DNA of 64,000 nucleotides, taken from Bacterioplanoides sp965219715. GTDB taxonomy: Bacteria > Pseudomonadota > Gammaproteobacteria > Pseudomonadales > Oceanobacteraceae. A model generated the notes under the pieces. It was not told the origin of the DNA. It saw nothing but the letters and a program-made list of their open reading frames with translations, and did no database searches. Shown here in pieces: positions 26,666-34,991 of this stretch (the first letter of the stretch is position 1; every line of letters begins with the position of its first letter). The DNA lies in contig NZ_OZ244785.1 in NCBI RefSeq assembly GCF_965219715.1, positions 1,736,001 through 1,800,000 on the forward strand. The letters run 5' to 3'. Made by a program: the position numbers and the translations under genes.

Positions 26666-28333
26666 CTAAACAATAGCTTCTTCCGCTTCACGCGAAATAG
26701 CTAAACTTTCCCGATACTCAACCGCCTCAGCCTTCATCGTCCAGTGAATATCATCCACACCTATCTGCTCAATCTTCTGGCGAATCAGCGGCAAGCTGAC
26801 ACCAAAGAACTCTTTGCGTGGATTCACTTTATTCACAGCATCTTGCTGGAAATGACGATGCAGCTCTTTCTCAAGCGTTGGGGCATCTTCACTAAAGATC
26901 ATGGCATGAACATCAAAGCCAAATGGCACCGAAGCATCACCGAGTTCTTTCACCCGATCCATCGGTTCCAAACGACGTGTCATACCAATTTTGAAAATGT
27001 TTTCGCCGAAGCTCCCGATATTAGAGATCACATAAACGTGACCACGACGGGTCTGTTCCGCCATTGAGATAGCGCGTTGGCCGCGCTCTTCTGCCTCACT
27101 GAGCTTGCTCTGAAGCTCAGCCAGCTTGTATTCGTATTCAGCCTTCTTGTCATCGTGAGCAGCTTCCAACTCAGCACGCGCAGCTTTAAGCGCTTTAGCG
27201 AGCATACGCTCTTCTTTCTCGGCTTCTTTGATGGCTTTTTCCATCTCACGACGAGCGCGTTCTTCTTCGCGCATCTGTTCACGAATGGCTTTCTGCTCTT
27301 CACGTTCCTGAAGCTTCAACTCATTTACTGCAACAGCCCAGCGCAGTTCTTCCAGGCGAGTGTTCAGATAGACACGCTCGATACGAGCATTTCGGAATGC
27401 TGCACCGTTGTTATTAACTAAAGAAAAGGCATCTTTGATTTCCTGCTCCAACTTGCCGAAGTTATCGTGCTTAACCTTCGACATCGCAGAATCGACTTTG
27501 CCGTTAAAGGCATCAAGAACAAAATGAATCGCCGTCGTCTGACGGCTGACTTCGACATAATCACACGTTGCCGCCTGGTGCTCTTTCACCAGCATCTTAA
27601 TTTTCTGACGAACTTCTTTTAGCTTCTCGCCTGCATCTTTATGGCCAAAGTCTTCAGCAAGTTCATCAATGGCAGTGTGGTTGGGAATAATATAGTCATC
27701 GCGATAACCCTTAATCTGGTTTCTCATTGCAGTGATGGCGGCCTGAAGGACATCAGCCTTTTCTTTGGCTTCGAGCGCATCGCCTGCAATACGTTGCGCT
27801 TCTTCTCTCGCTGTAGCCACCAGCGAAGTGGCTTGCTCGTTAGCAACGCTAACAATCAACTCGCGTTTCTTCTCGGTTTTATCAGCAAAGTCTTTTGCTT
27901 TTAAACGAATAACTTTCGCTTCTTCTTTAGCTTCAGCGATTATTCCATCTTTGGTACTTGTCACTCGCTGAGCAAGCATCTGAGCACTTTTCTTTATCGA
28001 GTCAGCTTTCTCAATAATGGATGATGCCGTGTTCTCTGCCTGTATTTTTGCGTTGTCGAGAATACTCACCCGGCTTTCTTCGGTCTGCTTTGCAAAAGAG
28101 TCTGCCTCCTCCCTGACCTTATTAGCATCAGCTAATATAGAAGCCGCTTCAGCTTCAGCATCCGTAACTGGAGCGTATTTCTGTTTTAGTTCGCTGAGTT
28201 CGGTAAGTACTGTATCTCTCTCGCTCTGCATTTTTGTTCGTTGTATGCGAGAGATAAAAGCAAAAAGAAGTGGAAATAGAGATAAGAAAAAGACTACGCC
28301 AAGCGTAACCAAATGATTGGATGCATAATCCAT
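26666..28333 (-). CDS. Membrane-anchored DUF4041/T5orf172 (GIY-YIG-like) protein
   Basis: The 555-residue protein has an N-terminal membrane helix (about 8-27), a long coiled coil rich in A, E and K (30-205), a DUF4041-type helical region (about 210-345), a second charged coiled coil (345-435) and a C-terminal T5orf172 domain (about 440-535). That domain reads GHVYVISNIGSFGENIFKIGMTRR and has a later TLEKELHRHF, matching the strand, Arg and Glu positions of the GIY-YIG nuclease fold. Such proteins occur in phages and defence islands; their activity is little studied. Its base composition is closer to the core genome than that of the TIR genes, so it may be an older neighbour rather than part of the same module. 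GGA precedes the ATG. Confidence 0.8.
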   Translation of the reverse strand: MDYASNHLVTLGVVFFLSLFPLLFAFISRIQRTKMQSERDTVLTELSELKQKYAPVTDAEAEAASILADANKVREEADSFAKQTEESRVSILDNAKIQAENTASSIIEKADSIKKSAQMLAQRVTSTKDGIIAEAKEEAKVIRLKAKDFADKTEKKRELIVSVANEQATSLVATAREEAQRIAGDALEAKEKADVLQAAITAMRNQIKGYRDDYIIPNHTAIDELAEDFGHKDAGEKLKEVRQKIKMLVKEHQAATCDYVEVSRQTTAIHFVLDAFNGKVDSAMSKVKHDNFGKLEQEIKDAFSLVNNNGAAFRNARIERVYLNTRLEELRWAVAVNELKLQEREEQKAIREQMREEERARREMEKAIKEAEKEERMLAKALKAARAELEAAHDDKKAEYEYKLAELQSKLSEAEERGQRAISMAEQTRRGHVYVISNIGSFGENIFKIGMTRRLEPMDRVKELGDASVPFGFDVHAMIFSEDAPTLEKELHRHFQQDAVNKVNPRKEFFGVSLPLIRQKIEQIGVDDIHWTMKAEAVEYRESLAISREAEEAIV

Positions 28334-28541
28334 TGTACGTCCCTGATACTATCAAAAAGATCATTAGTGGTCAGATAGTACTAGACCGAACATCCCATTC
28401 CAATAGTAATAAACGACACACTATATTAAGAAGCTGTCTTAATTTAACCGTGACCTTATTTGCGAAGGGGCACACCGAAGTGCAACTAAAGCGGGTTGCT
28501 GAGCCGAGAGTCAGAGCAAGGTCAGCTAACTTTTAAGGAAA

Positions 28542-29012
28542 CTAACGTACTCCGCGTTTAAGCTCCAATGCAAGAATGCACTTATCCTGCTTAATTCCGG
28601 ATGTAAACTCCTTAGCAGGAAGCGCTACATATGTCAGACTGACCTGATCCCCTTCTTTTAAAACAGCCTTACCGGAAAAGCAGAAGGTTAAATCGCGATC
28701 AATTAAATACCGTTTCCCCGCTAGCAAGAATTCCCAGTTCTTATTGTAGGTCGTAACTTTCTCTACCTGACCTGAAACTTTGATTAACGCATCTGTTTTG
28801 TGTTTCTCTTCGACATATTCGAATACAGATAGACGGCCTAAATAAGTAAGTGTATTGAAGCCTATTGCAGCAGAAGCAATAACCACCGCAAGAACGGCTA
28901 TTCCTAACTTTCTGCTCAGAAGCATTCCAGTGGAAATCATCAGGAATATTACTGTGCTACGCCAATCAAATTCTGGTTTTATCAGATCAACTAAATAACT
29001 AATTTCATACAT
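28542..29012 (-). CDS. Small membrane protein of unknown function
   Basis: A 156-residue protein with two hydrophobic helices near the front (about 18-34 and 36-52) and a C-terminal soluble part that looks like a small beta barrel (LIKVSGQVEKVTTYNKNWEFLLAGKRYLI ... VLKEGDQVSLTYVALPAKE), reminiscent of OB-like folds. There is no good ribosome site at the ATG, so the start is uncertain. It lies between the TIR operon and yoeB. The gap 28334-28541 before the TIR operon holds no gene that I can support. Confidence 0.55.
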   Translation of the reverse strand: MYEISYLVDLIKPEFDWRSTVIFLMISTGMLLSRKLGIAVLAVVIASAAIGFNTLTYLGRLSVFEYVEEKHKTDALIKVSGQVEKVTTYNKNWEFLLAGKRYLIDRDLTFCFSGKAVLKEGDQVSLTYVALPAKEFTSGIKQDKCILALELKRGVR

Positions 29013-29080
29013 ATTGACGATGCTACCCTAACGCAGCTCACCCCAGCCTACGAATGTAGCGGTAGTTTAGCGATTATTAG

Positions 29081-29095
29081 GTTGGGATACCCAAC
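29081..29095 (-). terminator. Short hairpin downstream of yoeB
   Basis: GTTGGG-ATA-CCCAAC forms a six-pair hairpin 11 bases past the yoeB stop. No T-run follows on the minus strand, so termination is doubtful. Confidence 0.3.
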
Positions 29096-29106
29096 TTCAA
29101 CCAAAA

Positions 29107-29361
29107 TTAATAGTGATACCTAAGCTGCGCTATCAACACAGCACCGTCTTCCACCTTATAAACCAACCGGTGCTCATCATTAATCCGGCGCGACCAATAA
29201 CCCGCTAAGCCATGCTTCAGAGGCTCTGGTTTGCCGGTGCCTTCAAACGGTGTTCGCTGAATCTCTTTGATTAGCGCATTAATCCGTTTCAGCATTTTCT
29301 TGTCGGTGGATTGCCAGTAGAGGTAACTTTCCCAGGCTTTGCTGGAGAAGATCAGTTTCAT
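29107..29361 (-). CDS. yoeB: YoeB toxin, ribosome-dependent mRNA interferase
   Basis: With the ATG at 29361 the protein has 84 residues, exactly the length of E. coli YoeB, and the sequence follows it closely (YLYWQSTDKKMLKRINALIK, TPFEGTGKPEPLKHGLAGYWSRRINDEHRLVY). The catalytic set Glu46, Arg65, His83 and Tyr84 is intact (ending in RYHY), so the toxin is probably active. YoeB cleaves mRNA in the ribosomal A site. A TTG five codons upstream would overlap the antitoxin stop but extends beyond the family's normal start. Confidence 0.95.
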   Translation of the reverse strand: MKLIFSSKAWESYLYWQSTDKKMLKRINALIKEIQRTPFEGTGKPEPLKHGLAGYWSRRINDEHRLVYKVEDGAVLIAQLRYHY

Positions 29362-29372
29362 CTTTCGATCAC

Positions 29373-29627
29373 TCAATCTTCGAGTAGAGCGCGCTCTGTA
29401 CCCTGCCCATTCTCTAACTCAGCAATCGATTCCAGCAGATTGCGGGCGTTGGCCGGTGAGCGTAACAAATAGGTGGTTTCCTGCATCGCCTGATAGTCTT
29501 CCAGAGACATCATCACCACAGGTTCTTCGCTTTTACGGGTAATAATCACCGGAGCATGGTCGTTACAGACCTGCTCCATGGTTTTCGCCAGGTTGGCGCG
29601 GGCAGCGGTATAACTAATAGCGTCCAT
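29373..29627 (-). CDS. yefM: YefM antitoxin
   Basis: An 84-residue Phd/YefM-fold antitoxin: MDAISYTAARANLAKTMEQVCNDHAPVIITR is the DNA-binding half, PVVMMSLEDYQAMQETTYLL the hinge, and the acidic C-terminal tail wraps YoeB. It comes first in the operon, 11 bases before yoeB, and should repress the pair by binding the TGTACA repeats upstream. Confidence 0.95.
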   Translation of the reverse strand: MDAISYTAARANLAKTMEQVCNDHAPVIITRKSEEPVVMMSLEDYQAMQETTYLLRSPANARNLLESIAELENGQGTERALLED

Positions 29628-29661
29628 CGTTTCTCCATCGCGCCTTCAGGCTCGATTCATA

Positions 29662-29681
29662 CTGTACACAATTCTGTACAG
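29662..29681 (-). promoter_or_regulatory. YefM-YoeB operator (paired TGTACA motifs)
   Basis: TGTACA occurs at 29663-29668 and 29675-29680, 12 bases centre to centre, inside a larger symmetric element starting CTG and ending CAG. This is the arrangement described for the E. coli yefM-yoeB operator. It lies about 35 bases before the yefM start. Confidence 0.85.
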
Positions 29682-29802
29682 GTTAAATTTTAACCATGAA
29701 AAAATCAATCCCAAACGTATGTTTGAGCAAAACCTTGTACCAACTAATGTTATTTTTATCACCAGAGCATTATGATAAGTGAATCATTCAAAAGGATTTG
29801 CC

Positions 29803-30354
29803 ATGAAACGCTCATCACTCATATTGCTGTGCGCGCTCCTATCAGCTTGCGGCGGCGATAATGACAACGATACCACTCCAGCACAGCGCAACCTGAGCAG
29901 CGCGTTATCCTTTCAGCAACTGATCGATCGGCGGCTCGCCAACGATACCAGCATCGATGGCAAGACGGTGTTAATCCGGGATGCGGTGCATAGCTCCTTT
30001 GACGGTGACACCGTGTGTTCTTCCGCCCTGATCTGCGATACCCAAACCTCAGACATTCCCGGCTATCTGGGGAGCAACGATACTCTGAATTGCTATCAAT
30101 CCGGCATCTACCTGCGCCAGGAACCTGTGCTCGAACAGATCGAAATCGACCTTAAACAACATACCGATTTTTATCAGCTGACCGGTAAACAAACCCGCGC
30201 GGCCAACTTCTACGCCAAAATCACCTTTGTTGAACGTGACCATCCATGCTCATCAACCCCAAGAAAAGATCCGGGATTGAAGATCGAGTTAAAAGCCGGT
30301 GAGGAACAACACTTGCTGGAACAGCTGTTACAGCTGTTACAGCCACAGAACTGA
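29803..30354 (+). CDS. Small lipoprotein of unknown function
   Basis: A 183-residue lipoprotein with the signal MKRSSLILLCALLSAC and the tether GGDNDNDTT. The mature part has four further cysteines in two groups (VCSSALICDT, LNCYQ, HPCSS), which suggests disulphides in the periplasm. It ends in a Leu-Gln-rich helix (EEQHLLEQLLQLLQP) built on two direct repeats of CAGCTGTTA. The ATG at 29803 has AAGGA upstream and gives a proper signal peptide. No family recognised. It sits between the two toxin-antitoxin pairs. Confidence 0.68.
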   Translation: MKRSSLILLCALLSACGGDNDNDTTPAQRNLSSALSFQQLIDRRLANDTSIDGKTVLIRDAVHSSFDGDTVCSSALICDTQTSDIPGYLGSNDTLNCYQSGIYLRQEPVLEQIEIDLKQHTDFYQLTGKQTRAANFYAKITFVERDHPCSSTPRKDPGLKIELKAGEEQHLLEQLLQLLQPQN

Positions 30355-30504
30355 GCCCGAAAGGAATGATTGAGCAGCTTCATTCTCGCAAACAACTGTT
30401 CTGAAACCATTACTCCAGAGCAGTCAACTTCAGACCACACCAGAACTTGTTATTTTCAAATATCAGCAATATATTTGATCAATACAATTTATACCGGGTG
30501 ATTT

Positions 30505-30867
30505 ATGCAAGCAGCCATGCAACCAAACGAAGAACTGGTGATTGCCAAAGCGGTGATCAACGCCAGTGACGAGCTCGGTCTCGCGCGGGGTGAGCTGGCT
30601 CAGGTTCTCGGTATTGACCCGTCCCAGGTCAGTCGTTTAACCCAGCGTGGTGTTAAGCGCTCCAGCAAACAATGGGATATCGCACTCTACGTTATCCGCA
30701 TCGCTCGTGGCCTGTTTGCCCTGAACAACGGCGATAAGTACAACACCCAACACTTTATGAAAACCCCAAACCGCGTTCTGCAGCTGACGCCAAAAGAGGC
30801 GTTAAAAGATCTGGCCGGATTAGTGCGGGTACTGAACTTCGTCGACGCGATGCGTGGCAAGGTTTGA
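30505..30867 (+). CDS. Xre/MbcA/ParS-type antitoxin
   Basis: A 120-residue protein with an N-terminal helix-turn-helix (about 17-55, ASDELGLARGELAQVLGIDPSQVSRL) and a C-terminal toxin-binding domain with the closing NRVLQLTPKEALKDLAGLVRVLNFVDAMRG pattern of the ParS/Xre family. Paired with a RES toxin it should neutralise it and repress the operon. Its TGA overlaps the toxin ATG by one base. Confidence 0.88.
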   Translation: MQAAMQPNEELVIAKAVINASDELGLARGELAQVLGIDPSQVSRLTQRGVKRSSKQWDIALYVIRIARGLFALNNGDKYNTQHFMKTPNRVLQLTPKEALKDLAGLVRVLNFVDAMRGKV

Positions 30868-31613
30868 TGACAGATCTCCATAACCTGATTGAGCAGCAAC
30901 GTGATCTCCTCAGCGGTAAGTTATACCGTATGGTGGAAAATCAGGAGCAGGTCGCAACCCGCCGACTGGTCGATAACGCCGCCGAACACGATCTGCTGGA
31001 AAGCATCCTCGAAGAAAGCAAACCGCCCTATCATCTGGATACCCCAGACGGTATGGATTACCTGCTGAAAACGCCGTTTCGGTATCCGCCACTGAAATAT
31101 GGCTCGCGCTTCGGCACGACCAATGAAGCTGGCATTTTCTACGGTGGAATGAATCCACAGGTGGTGATTGCCGAAGTAGCTTATTACCGCTTTGTTTATT
31201 GGTATTCACCGCAGGAACCGTTCCCGAAGCCGATTCAGTCGCAACATACGTTGTATTCAGCCAGCTTCAAAACAGATGCTGGCGTGAATTTAACCGGCGA
31301 AGCTTTTGCAAAATATAAGGAGCAGCTCACCTCTCCCTGCAACTACCAGCTCACCCAACAACTGGGCAGCCTGATGCGTCAGCAGAATATCGAAGCCTTT
31401 ATCTATCAGTCGGCACGAGATCCACAGGCTGGTGCCTGTATTGCTCTGTTTACCCCAAAAGCCTTTGATACGCTGAAGCCAGACCTAGTGGCTGACTATA
31501 TGTGTGATGTCGACGGCGAAACCGTCAGTATGCGACGCAACGGCCAGTTTGAATCGCTGCGTTTTGCGCTGTCGGATTTCGAAATTAATAACCAACTGCC
31601 AATGCCAGCGTGA
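30867..31613 (+). CDS. RES-domain toxin
   Basis: The 248-residue protein carries the RES fold: an Arg in KYGSRFGTTNEAGIFYGG, a Tyr in the same loop, a Glu in VIAEVAYYRF and a Ser in YQSARDPQAG, the residues that bind NAD in RES toxins such as MbcT. Such toxins deplete NAD by hydrolysis or phosphorolysis, or ADP-ribosylate a target. The ATG at 30867 overlaps the antitoxin stop. At 248 residues it is longer than minimal RES domains, with an extra N-terminal helical part (1-60). The gap 31614-31874 that follows holds no gene. Confidence 0.88.
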   Translation: MTDLHNLIEQQRDLLSGKLYRMVENQEQVATRRLVDNAAEHDLLESILEESKPPYHLDTPDGMDYLLKTPFRYPPLKYGSRFGTTNEAGIFYGGMNPQVVIAEVAYYRFVYWYSPQEPFPKPIQSQHTLYSASFKTDAGVNLTGEAFAKYKEQLTSPCNYQLTQQLGSLMRQQNIEAFIYQSARDPQAGACIALFTPKAFDTLKPDLVADYMCDVDGETVSMRRNGQFESLRFALSDFEINNQLPMPA

Positions 31614-31874
31614 AGCTCTGATCTGAGCCTTATTTCTGACAACCAATCCCATGGCATTAGACACTAAAAGCCAGACAATCATATATTCCCAATCCAGCCA
31701 CGCCTTTATTACCAGAACACGTCACACCTGAATCGGGCTGCACCTGCGGTGATCCGGCACTTTCAGGAAACCCGAATGACCTCAATGACAGCTTCTTTTA
31801 ACATCCTTTTACTACGTTGAATGAACATTCAATTGATAGAATATCACCCAACTTTTACCAACGAAGTCCCCCCC

Positions 31875-32813
31875 ATGAAAAGCGCCTTACTCCTGTTCCT
31901 GATGTTTTTATTCCCGGCCGCGGTTACCGCCAACAGCTGCACAACGGTACGTTTTGGCGTGGTCGACTGGACCGATGTCCAGGCAACCACCGCCACAGCA
32001 GAACAGTTACTGACGCGGCTGGGTTACGAGGTAGAAACAGAGCTGCTGTCGGTACCAGAGGTCTATCAGAAGTTATCCAAAGGTGAGCTCGACGTATTCC
32101 TCGGAAACTGGATGCCCACCATGGAACCGATTATTCAGCCTTATCTGCTCAATAAAAGTGTCGATGTACTGGGCAAAAACCTCAGTGGTGCGAAATATAC
32201 CCTGGCGGTGCCCTCTTATGTTTACGATGCTGGCGTCCGCTCATTCGCTGATATTGTGCGCTTCAAAGATCAGTTCAAAAACAAGTTATACGGTCTGGAA
32301 AAAGGCAATGACGGTAATGCCCTGCTGCAGGATGTGATTGCTAAAAATGATTTTTCTCTGGGTAACTTCTCTCTGGTGGAGCTGCCGGAACGGCTGATGT
32401 TGTACCAGGTAAAACGGCATATTCGTGATGGTGACTGGATTGCCTTTCTTGCCTGGGCACCACACCCAATGAATGAAAACTTCGACATCCGTTACCTGGC
32501 CGGTGGCGATGCTTACTTCGGTCCGGATTTGGGTGGTTCGACTGTGTATACCAACACCCGGGCGAACTTCCGTCGCGACTGCCCGAACGTTGCAAAGTTA
32601 CTCGATAACCTGGAATTCTCGCTGGAGATGGAAGGTGAGGTAATGAATATGATGTTGGGTGAGTTTGTTCCCGGAGATCGCGCGGTACGCGACTGGATGT
32701 TCCGCAACCCGGCTACTCTGAATGATTGGCTCAATGGTGTAACCAACCAACAGGGTAATACTGTTAATCCCGCTGAACTGGCTGAGGGCATGCAGCTGAC
32801 GTTTTCAGACTAG
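31875..32813 (+). CDS. Choline/glycine-betaine substrate-binding protein (ChoX/OpuAC-like)
   Basis: The 312-residue periplasmic protein has a signal peptide (to about residue 20, AVTANS) and an OpuAC-type binding fold: VRFGVVDWTDVQATTATAEQLL, GELDVFLGNWMPTMEPII and FLAWAPHPMN, with the aromatic residues (W in WTD, W in NWM, W in AWAPH) that form the quaternary-ammonium cage in ChoX. It probably binds choline or betaine. No permease or ATPase genes are next to it, so it must serve a transporter encoded elsewhere or act as a sensor partner. The ATG at 31875 gives a proper signal peptide; the ribosome site is weak. Confidence 0.87.
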   Translation: MKSALLLFLMFLFPAAVTANSCTTVRFGVVDWTDVQATTATAEQLLTRLGYEVETELLSVPEVYQKLSKGELDVFLGNWMPTMEPIIQPYLLNKSVDVLGKNLSGAKYTLAVPSYVYDAGVRSFADIVRFKDQFKNKLYGLEKGNDGNALLQDVIAKNDFSLGNFSLVELPERLMLYQVKRHIRDGDWIAFLAWAPHPMNENFDIRYLAGGDAYFGPDLGGSTVYTNTRANFRRDCPNVAKLLDNLEFSLEMEGEVMNMMLGEFVPGDRAVRDWMFRNPATLNDWLNGVTNQQGNTVNPAELAEGMQLTFSD

Positions 32814-32820
32814 CCAGCGA

Positions 32821-32859
32821 AAAGCAGGCGTGAATCTGACAAACACGCCTGCTTTGTTT
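32821..32859 (+). terminator. Terminator after the binding-protein gene
   Basis: AAAGCAGGCGTG (32821-32832) and its exact complement (32844-32855) enclose an 11-base loop, followed by GTTT. It starts seven bases after the stop codon, and its reverse reading can also serve the convergent membrane-protein gene. Confidence 0.85.
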
Positions 32860-32869
32860 GAGCAGTGAG

Positions 32870-33244
32870 TTATTCCGGCGCAGCAGGCTGAGATGCTGTC
32901 GGCTGTTTGTTCGTGGTTGAATAAATTCCCCAGGCCGCCAGACTGCCCAGCAGAATACCTGCTGAGGCGACAATAAAGGCACCAAAGGCATCGTTGGAGC
33001 CCGGCTCCAGGGTAAAGGCGATCTGCATCGACATACCAAATAAGCCAATAATTGCAGCACTGGTGATGTAACCAATAATCCGTACCGGCTTACCACCGAT
33101 AGCGGTCAATGCCGCTGCGGTAACCAACCAGGCCAGCACCGCCAACAAGCGAACCAACTGGAAGCCCTGAATGGCCATCGCCGCCAGCGACAGGATCGCC
33201 AGAATAACAAATAACACCGCTAATGATTTTCTCAGAATATTCAT
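32870..33244 (-). CDS. Small four-helix membrane protein
   Basis: With the ATG at 33244 the product has 124 residues and four hydrophobic helices (about 8-27, 32-48, 53-74 and 84-105), ending in a Gln/Pro/Ala-rich tail. No family is recognised and no charged residues lie inside the helices. In the gap 33245-33479 there is one perfect inverted repeat, TCATAAC-AGCCC-GTTATGA (33301-33319), that may be an operator for this gene or for the divergent MATE gene. Confidence 0.6.
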   Translation of the reverse strand: MNILRKSLAVLFVILAILSLAAMAIQGFQLVRLLAVLAWLVTAAALTAIGGKPVRIIGYITSAAIIGLFGMSMQIAFTLEPGSNDAFGAFIVASAGILLGSLAAWGIYSTTNKQPTASQPAAPE

Positions 33245-33479
33245 AAATTCACGTCCGTTTGTAGCCAGGTTGTTTATAACAATCAGAATGATGATAACGA
33301 TCATAACAGCCCGTTATGACAAATCGCAGCCTCTATACAATTCTTGCGCTTTCCTTGCATCCGGGTTGAACACTGCATCTCAACCAGCACCGGGTTAAAA
33401 CGCTGGCTGTCACCCGGGAAATTCGCTAGCGTGTCTGTCTCTGGCTTTATGTTTGCCCCTCTCAATAACAAGGACCGAT

Positions 33480-34850
33480 ATGTCTTCGGATAAAACCGCC
33501 CACGATATTCTTAATGCTCCGGTCACACCGCTGTTTTTTAAAATGGCGATGCCAGTCATCCTGGGCTTATTGGTGAACGGTTTATATAACTTTGTTGATG
33601 CGATTTTTATTGCCCGGGCGGTGGGCACCGATGGTATTGGCGGAGTGACCGCTGCTTTTCCGATTCAGATGATCCTGATCAGTATCAGCGCCATGATGGG
33701 CAGTGGTGTGGCTTCCATTCTGTCGCGTCGATTGGGTGCCAATAAAGACGATGAAGCCAACCGGGTATTTAACGCCTCGATTTTTCTCGCCTTCAGTGTT
33801 GGTTTATTTTTCTCGGTTGTTGTCAGCTTTTTTAATCGCGATATTTTTATTCTGCTGGAACTGCCACCAGCCATTCGGGATTACGCGATAGAATATCTGC
33901 ATCCTATCGCTTTGTTTTCAGTGATCAGTTTTTGTTACGGCACTTTAAGCGATTCCGTCAGAGCACAGGGGTTAAATAATCACGTCTTTTTTATGATGGT
34001 GATGTCGTCATTACTGAACATTTCACTGGATGCATTATTTCTGTTTGTTTTTGAATGGGGTGTTGCCGGTGCCGCCTGGGCCACGGTCATTGCCCTGTCT
34101 TCGTCATGTGTATACGCAGCACGCCTGATTCTCAGCGGTAAACACCGGATTCGTTTTTATCGTGATTACATCCGCCCCAATAAAGCCGTACATAAAGAAA
34201 CCATTGCGCTCGGCATTCCTATTTTTATGTCGTATGCAGGCTACGGCCTGATGCTGTTAATTGTAAATATCGCCATCGTGATGGTGGCACAACAAAATGC
34301 CGAGTTGTTAATCAGCGCTCACGGTATTTTAAATCGTACGTTAATGCTGATTTTTCTGCCGATTCTGGGAATGATGATCGCCTTTCAGACCTTTGCCGGG
34401 TTTAATTTTGGTGCCCGCAAACTGCCCAGAATTGGTCAGGGGCTTAAAGTCGCACTGATTGTCAGCACCCTGTATTGCCTGATCTGGACGCTTGTGATGC
34501 TTAACATTCCACATTACCTGTATGTGTTGTTCAGCGAAGACCAGCAATTAGTAAACACCGCGGCAGAAATCTCAACCGTGGTGTATTTATTGTTTATCAC
34601 CGCCGGGATCGCTCAGATCTGTCCGGCGCTGTTTCAGGCCATGGGTTATGCCAAACCCTCTGCCTGGTTAAATGCGCTACATACCTATGTGCTGTTAATT
34701 CCGGTGTTATGGCTGAGCGTGCACTGGTGGCAAAGCGAAGGCATCTGGTGGACCTTCCCGATTATCGACGCCATCGCCGGAATTATTATTGCGGCATACA
34801 CCTGGTTCTTTATGCAGCAGCTCAATATCAAACTGCAGGAAAACAACTAG
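33480..34850 (+). CDS. MATE-family multidrug/sodium antiporter
   Basis: The 456-residue inner-membrane protein has about twelve membrane helices in two homologous halves. The opening APVTPLFFKMAMPVILGLLVNGLYNFVDAIFIARAVG is the MATE signature (helix 1 with LYNFVD), and TAAFPIQMI and GMMIAFQTFAGFNFGA are typical of the first and second bundles. It would export drugs or metabolites using a proton or sodium gradient. The ATG at 33480 follows AAGGA. It appears to be a single-gene transcript. Confidence 0.92.
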   Translation: MSSDKTAHDILNAPVTPLFFKMAMPVILGLLVNGLYNFVDAIFIARAVGTDGIGGVTAAFPIQMILISISAMMGSGVASILSRRLGANKDDEANRVFNASIFLAFSVGLFFSVVVSFFNRDIFILLELPPAIRDYAIEYLHPIALFSVISFCYGTLSDSVRAQGLNNHVFFMMVMSSLLNISLDALFLFVFEWGVAGAAWATVIALSSSCVYAARLILSGKHRIRFYRDYIRPNKAVHKETIALGIPIFMSYAGYGLMLLIVNIAIVMVAQQNAELLISAHGILNRTLMLIFLPILGMMIAFQTFAGFNFGARKLPRIGQGLKVALIVSTLYCLIWTLVMLNIPHYLYVLFSEDQQLVNTAAEISTVVYLLFITAGIAQICPALFQAMGYAKPSAWLNALHTYVLLIPVLWLSVHWWQSEGIWWTFPIIDAIAGIIIAAYTWFFMQQLNIKLQENN

Positions 34851-34991
34851 CAAGGCAGCCTGGTCAGCAATAAAGAGAACAGCCGGGACAACGGCGGATG
34901 GAATCCACTGCGCTGCCACTGGCACTCTGGCGTGGCTGGGCTAAGGTCTTAGAAACCTTTTGTTGTTTACAACGCCCTGCGGAGGCCAGAT

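Noticed and set aside
30310..30345. CRISPR-like or satellite repeat near the end of the lipoprotein gene
   Set aside because: Only two short copies of CAGCTGTTA occur, within a Leu-Gln coding helix; there is no array.
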